This document shows, in pieces, positions 59,913 through 64,000 of a stretch of DNA of 64,000 nucleotides (within the stretch, counting starts at the first letter, position 1; the number at the start of each line of letters is the position of its first letter). The DNA comes from Nephrocerus scutellatus (lineage: Eukaryota > Arthropoda > Insecta > Diptera > Pipunculidae). Position numbers and translations under genes: made by a program. The notes under the pieces were generated by a model. That model searched no databases. It was not told the DNA's origin and worked only from the letters and a program-made list of their open reading frames with translations. The stretch spans positions 49,432,481 through 49,496,480 of the forward strand of contig OX352763.1 in the NCBI GenBank assembly GCA_947095585.1. The letters run 5' to 3'.

Positions 59913-60094
59913 CAAAAGGTAGAGTTAATTAATATTTTTATAAGTGGAATTGTTCGCTGTAACAATTCCGCCAGCAAAAGAGCTCCGCATAGCTCTAAGC
60001 GGGGTAGTGATACTATTTTAACTGGACCTACTCTAGATTTAGAGCATAAGAGATGAACACATGAATTGCCAAAATTATCCGTTGCCCGAAGGTA
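59913..60094 (-). repeat. Duplicated BEL RNase H segment, copy A
   Basis: Direct duplicate of 60,272-60,453 (offset 359 bp), differing by a few bases. It encodes the same 'VSLPRLELCGALLLAELLQR' stretch. It sits between RNase H and integrase, so the polyprotein is interrupted by a partial repeat of itself. Confidence 0.9.
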
Positions 60095-60722
60095 AATTTG
60101 CAGGTGATCCACGAGACACTAAGTTTGCAGGATTTTCCTTAGTAGGCACGTGCATCCAGGTATAATTTGCAGTGAGATCATGAATTTTTGAAATTCTGTT
60201 GGCTATAAATGTTTTCCAATGATGAGATTGAGAACGGATCCAACTCAAGGCTATAGTTGAATCTGTGCAACAAAAGGTAGAGTTAATTGATATTTTTATA
60301 AATGGAATTGTTCGCTGTAACAATTCCGCCAGCAAAAGAGCTCCGCATAGCTCTAAGCGGGGTAGTGATACTATTTTAACTGGACCTACTCTAGATTTAG
60401 AGCATAAGAGATGAACACATGAATTGCCAAAATTATCCGTTGCCCGAAGGTAAATGGCAGCGCCATAAGCCCTTTCAGAGGCATCGCTGAATCCATGTAT
60501 TTGGTAATCATCATGATTTTTATTTTCAATGACATACCTGGGAATTTTTATCGAGCTAAGATGCAACACTTCATCTATGAATGTGTTCCACATTGAGTGA
60601 AGTTCTTGCGGCAGGCTCTCGTCCCAATTGATCTTCAGTTTCCAGAGGTGTTGCAAGAGTAGTTTGACTGAAACAATAATGGGATTTAAGAGACCTAAGG
60701 GATTAAAGAATTTATATCTTCA
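60075..60722 (-). pseudogene. BEL/Pao RT C-terminus and RNase H
   Basis: 'FFNPLGLLNPIIVSVKLLL' (RT thumb, ~60,690), 'HGFSDASERAYGAAIYLR' (RNase H first Asp), 'LPRLELCGALL' (Glu), 'CCTDSTIALSWI' (Asp) and 'HVPTKENPANLVSRG'. The RNase H catalytic residues are visible, but the following sequence is a duplicated piece (60,094-59,913). The RT palm (catalytic (Y/F)xDD region) that should precede the thumb is absent. Confidence 0.82.
60272..60453 (-). repeat. Duplicated BEL RNase H segment, copy B
   Basis: The collinear (original) copy of the 359-bp-offset duplication described at 59,913. Confidence 0.85.
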
Positions 60723-61560
60723 GTTGAATTGTTTCGCCATAAAATGTATTGAAAGTTGGCATCATCCTTGTCGACAAGAATTTGTCTGTACATCTTTACT
60801 ATATCTGCACATAGGACATAGCGATGTAGACGAAATCGAATTAACTGTGAGAATATATCATCTTGTATGGTCGGGCCGACCATAAGAATGTCATTAAGGA
60901 ACTTTCCGCTAGTCGATTTAGCGGAACCATCGAAAACTACTCGTAGCTTGGTGGTGGAGCTGTCTTCTTTCAGGACGGCGTGGTGTGGCAGATAGAAATT
61001 ACAAGGTGCCTTGTTAACAAGCGACGGATGAACTTCTTCCAAATGACCAAGCGCTTCATATTCTTTAATGAACTTAGAGTACTCTGCATGGAGTTGTGGG
61101 TTTTTATTGAGCTTTCGTTCTAAGCTGTGAAAACGTTGCAAAGCGATGTCGTGTGAATTTCCTAAAGCAGTTGCCGGTTCTTGAAAAGGAAGTTTTACTA
61201 TGTAACGTCCTTCTGAACTTCTGGTAACGTTAAAAACAAAGTGTTTTTCACATTGCTCATCTTCAATGGAACGGGGCTTTTCTAGAGGCATCACTTCTTC
61301 AATTTCCCAGAATGCTTTTAGAGAATTATGAAGTGATTCATCACCGTTGTTATTGGCTTCTGAGGATGTATGTAGTACGAAATTGTGGATTGGAAGATTA
61401 CCAGCGATGATCCACCCGATCCGAGATTTTTGAAGTAGTGGAGAGTTGTCATCTTGCTGCAACTTGATTTGACCAACGCTTAATAACGAAAAAAATGAGA
61501 TGCACCAATAAGCATGTCTATTTTCTGCGAGCGATAAAATGCTGGATCAGCTAGAGAAAT
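60695..61560 (-). pseudogene. BEL/Pao reverse transcriptase, N-terminal half
   Basis: Minus strand from about 61,560 with 'IDMLIGASHFFSLLSVGQ' and 'GWIIAGNLP' (protease-RT linker). An open frame follows, 61,462-60,695: 'YLPHHAVLKEDSSTTKLRVV', then 'FDGSAKS', 'LNDILMVGPTIQDD' and 'LCADIVKMYRQI' (motif A, Asp kept). The frame passes 'ILWRNN' and then jumps to the thumb, so motifs B and C are deleted. It cannot be catalytic. Confidence 0.85.
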
Positions 61561-61981
61561 GTTTTTAGGAATATTAAATTCATTTGGATTGAAACTTATG
61601 GCAGGCTGGAAGGCAGTGAATTATGGTACTACAACGACTTCCATGTCAGCTGACCAGCTGGTGCATAATGAGCTGATTGAAATGTGTCCCTTTTTGGTGG
61701 AGCGGGCATTAGTGTTGCATATACCACCAAATTTCATCGATGTTTTGTAACGGAAAGACCCAATTAATTTTCTCAGTTATGAAATTCAACTGCAATCCTC
61801 CATCCAGCATAGCTCTACATGGCAAATATGAGCAATTTTTGGATTTAATGCTGACAATTGCGGTAGCTAAAAGTACTACCTTTGATGTTTGGGTGGATGC
61901 ATGAGATGCCCATTGAATTGATGAACTTGAAGTGGGCGTAAATTCCGGGCTAACAATTGTGTTAGGGATATTAGTACCCCT
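61561..61981 (-). pseudogene. BEL/Pao aspartic protease region
   Basis: Minus-strand frames give 'VLLATAIVSIKSKNCSYLP' and 'AMLDGGLQLNFITEKI' (about 61,775-61,890). The family active site here is Leu-Asp-Ser-Gly; this copy reads Leu-Asp-Gly-Gly. Frameshifts follow near 61,740. Protease is presumed inactive. Confidence 0.7.
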
Positions 61982-62782
61982 TTAAGAATTTCTCATTGAA
62001 CTGTCGAATGAAGTTGAGTTAAGCGATGGCTGAAGTGAAACTCGTTGCGACGCTAAATTAGCTGAAGAAGACGATGAAACCATTGAGGAAGGTAATGCGC
62101 TTGAAAAGTGTAGCAGAGTATGGTGATTCTTTCCACAAGTTTGACAATGTCTGGATGGGCAGGCTTTTGTGGAATGCCTAGATCGAATGCAATTAACACA
62201 CAAGTTCAGGCGCTTGACCTCGCTGTATCTGTCTTGTGGTTTCATAGAGGTGAATTTGGCACATTTGAATATAGTTTGCTGCCCTGAGCAGATGCTGCAG
62301 GATGGTGAAGTAACGGCATTAAGTGATGTCTTCCAAGATTTATTCGGATAGACCAGCTTGGAAAAGATTTTATGTTGCGATGATGATGACGGCTTGCGAG
62401 ATACCTCAAGCTGTTCTAGCGTTTGGCATCGATCCTCAAGGTATATAGTGAATTCGTTCCAAACTGGAATGTGAAGTTTGGACTCATTTAATCCAAGAAG
62501 ACACATATTATGATTCAATGATTGACGCCTTTTGATTTCATCTTCCCAAAAGGTTTGGGTGGTGCTATCAATCTTTGAGAACATGATATGAATAAGGAGG
62601 CCATCTGCTATTTGCTCCTTACTGGTAATAGTGAGCAATGAATTCATGTGTGCATTTAAACTATCTGACAATTCATGCAAATAATCAACAGTTCCCTTGG
62701 AGGAACTTTGCAATTGAAAAATTTGATTAATATAAGCTTGAAAGATATAACGTTTGTTGTAGTTACGACTCATAAGTCGATC
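61982..62782 (-). pseudogene. BEL/Pao gag, 5'-truncated by a second element
   Basis: A 263-codon minus-strand frame from 62,773. 'YIFQAYINQIFQL' matches the middle of BEL gag (DUF1759-type). The nucleocapsid end has zinc knuckles: Cys-x2-Cys-x4-His-x4-Cys in 'CVNCIRSRHSTKAC', then 'CQTCGKNHHTLLH'. The Met at 62,773 is internal. Coding sequence is cut at 62,783, where another element's LTR begins. A stop separates gag from the protease. Confidence 0.8.
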
Positions 62783-63281
62783 TGTTCACGCCAACGTAAA
62801 CATCAATTTCATTATATACATTACATTTAATTGCTATTATTATATTCATTATATTTAGTTATGTAAGAAAGATATTGTAACACAATACATGGTTCACGCC
62901 ATTATTACATTTATTATTTAAGAAACTATTGTAACACAATATTTACCCATGAGTTGAATTTCAACTGCGTTACCCTCTGCATCACCATATTTGCAGAATT
63001 TCATGTGAAACTGCGTTACCTACTGCAACCACCTAATCCAACAAAAAACGACATTAAAACTGCAATTCAACTCATGTACTTCTATATAAAAAAATGATAT
63101 ACTTATACTTCGTTCTTTCTTTTGTTCGATAAAGGTTTTTTTCTCTCTAAAGCGATCACTTGGATCACAGAAATTTAATACAAAATACAAATAGTTAATA
63201 AATTAAAATAAATAAAGGTTGTTAAAATAATATCGAGTGTGTAAAAATAGAAAGTTGGCGATTCTTAACTCATTTTCAACA
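62783..63281 (+). mobile_element. 5' LTR of a plus-strand BEL/Pao element
   Basis: Starts TGTTCACG and ends TTCAACA (TGTT...AACA inverted ends), 499 bp. TATA-like 'tatataaaa' at about 63,083 and AATAAA at about 63,212 fit U3-R-U5 order. It is followed at once by a primer-binding site. It lies inside the minus-strand BEL gag gene. Its 3' LTR is outside the window. Confidence 0.8.
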
Positions 63282-63282
63282 T

Positions 63283-63300
63283 TGGTGCCGAAACCAGGGA
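63283..63300 (+). promoter_or_regulatory. tRNA primer-binding site
   Basis: TGGTGCCGAAACCAGGGA one base after the LTR end, the position and sequence style of BEL/Pao minus-strand primer sites. The exact tRNA is not assigned. Confidence 0.7.
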
Positions 63301-63828
63301 GATAAGATTGATACACGTGTTGCAAAATTGCAAAAACCATCTAGCGCTTCGCTAATATAAGGGGATTGAACCGCTACAAGGATTTGCAGTTTAGCATTCA
63401 ATTTTGTCACAAACGATTACGGGATAATTAAATAAATCAAAGCTACAGCAAGGAAACGTAAGTGCAATCGGGCGTTTGCTATAACACTGGGTTGAACCGC
63501 ATGCTCCTGCCACTAATTTATTGCTAACATCAAGGGGAAATTATTCCGTAAGTCGAAAAACGTATTAACCGCTAATCAGTAACACTTTTAAGCTTTGCAT
63601 AAACTTGCCAACAATTGTTTAATATACAAACGCATGCTCGCATAACCCAACTTTTAATTTTATCGAAAGCTAACACTTCCATTTAAGATAATACGCAGCA
63701 CGCGCTCAGAAATCATACGTTACAATTTTAATCAAATCTAAATTGAGTTCTATCAAACCAAGCATACATACAGTTCCTGCTTACCATATAACTGCTATCG
63801 AATAGTCAAACCAGTGTAAACAGGCAGC
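63301..63828 (+). other. BEL/Pao leader
   Basis: Non-coding leader between the primer site and gag. It would hold the packaging region; no ORF on the plus strand. Confidence 0.5.
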
Positions 63829-64000
63829 ATGGTGCTCACCGAATTGAAACGAAAACGTGGTTTTGCAAAGGCGGCATTGAGACGGGTTGAGAAAATTGCT
63901 GCCGATCGAGCCCTTGAGGAGTCGCAGTCGAAGAACTATGCGTGCATCAGGAATTATTGGAAAAGGCACATATCGAATTTAAGGAGTTCGATGAGCAAAT
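63829..64000 (+). pseudogene. BEL/Pao gag N-terminus, runs off the window
   Basis: ATG at 63,829, 'MVLTELKRKRGFAKAALRR'. After about 35 codons the expected continuation 'HQELLEKAHIEFKEFDEQ' lies in another frame, so a frameshift sits near 63,925-63,940. The pattern (basic start, then coiled-coil-like heptads) is that of BEL gag. The remainder is outside the window. Confidence 0.7.

Overview
This is a eukaryotic, AT-rich and repeat-dense window, almost certainly from a higher fly (Diptera, Schizophora). I infer that from an intronic Dok-type adaptor gene, a DNL-zinc-finger gene, LOA-clade non-LTR elements, a P-superfamily transposon, Helitrons and BEL/Pao elements. The species cannot be named from the sequence. 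Only two genes look cellular: the large 3' exon of a Downstream-of-kinase (Dok) homologue at 42,536-44,356 (+), and an intact intronless DNLZ (mtHsp70 escort, Tim15/Zim17/Hep1 family) gene at 47,560-48,036 (-). They are convergent, tail to tail.

Layout. (1) 1-23,483 is one uninterrupted head-to-tail satellite with a 180-bp monomer, about 130 copies. It carries length-variant monomers and multi-monomer higher-order repeats: a 2,129-bp block twice, and a 2,792-bp block twice at near identity. It decays into badly diverged monomers at its right edge. (2) 23.7-33.5 kb is a mosaic of minisatellites, MITEs, a short Helitron and pieces of an LOA-like retroelement. Two ~118-bp minisatellites with the same outer motif lie in opposite orientation at its two ends. 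(3) 33.5-41.6 kb is a clear nest. An LOA-like relic is split by a 6.86-kb P-superfamily transposon with ~46-bp terminal inverted repeats and an 8-bp direct repeat. That transposon contains a Helitron, which contains a 5'-truncated non-LTR retroposon. A 1.9-kb tandem duplication then copied parts of all three. (4) 42.5-48.1 kb holds the two host genes with a MITE between them. (5) 48.5-51.7 kb holds minisatellites, a 1.29-kb inverted-repeat element and a non-LTR relic. (6) 51.7-59.0 kb is an LOA-clade element (ORF1 with DUF4780-like domain; ORF2 with endonuclease, RT and RNase H) whose ORF2 is tandemly duplicated. Both copies carry the same disabling stops. An inverted 3' fragment follows across a 15-G run. 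(7) 59.0-62.78 kb is a minus-strand degenerate BEL/Pao element, interrupted at 62,783 by a second, plus-strand BEL/Pao element whose LTR, primer-binding site and gag start run to the window end.

No bacterial or phage system is present. The most notable structures are the higher-order satellite with its decaying edge, the datable transposon nest, and tandem duplications that copied already dead elements. Together they suggest a low-recombination, heterochromatic or centromere-proximal chromosome region that also holds active-looking genes.
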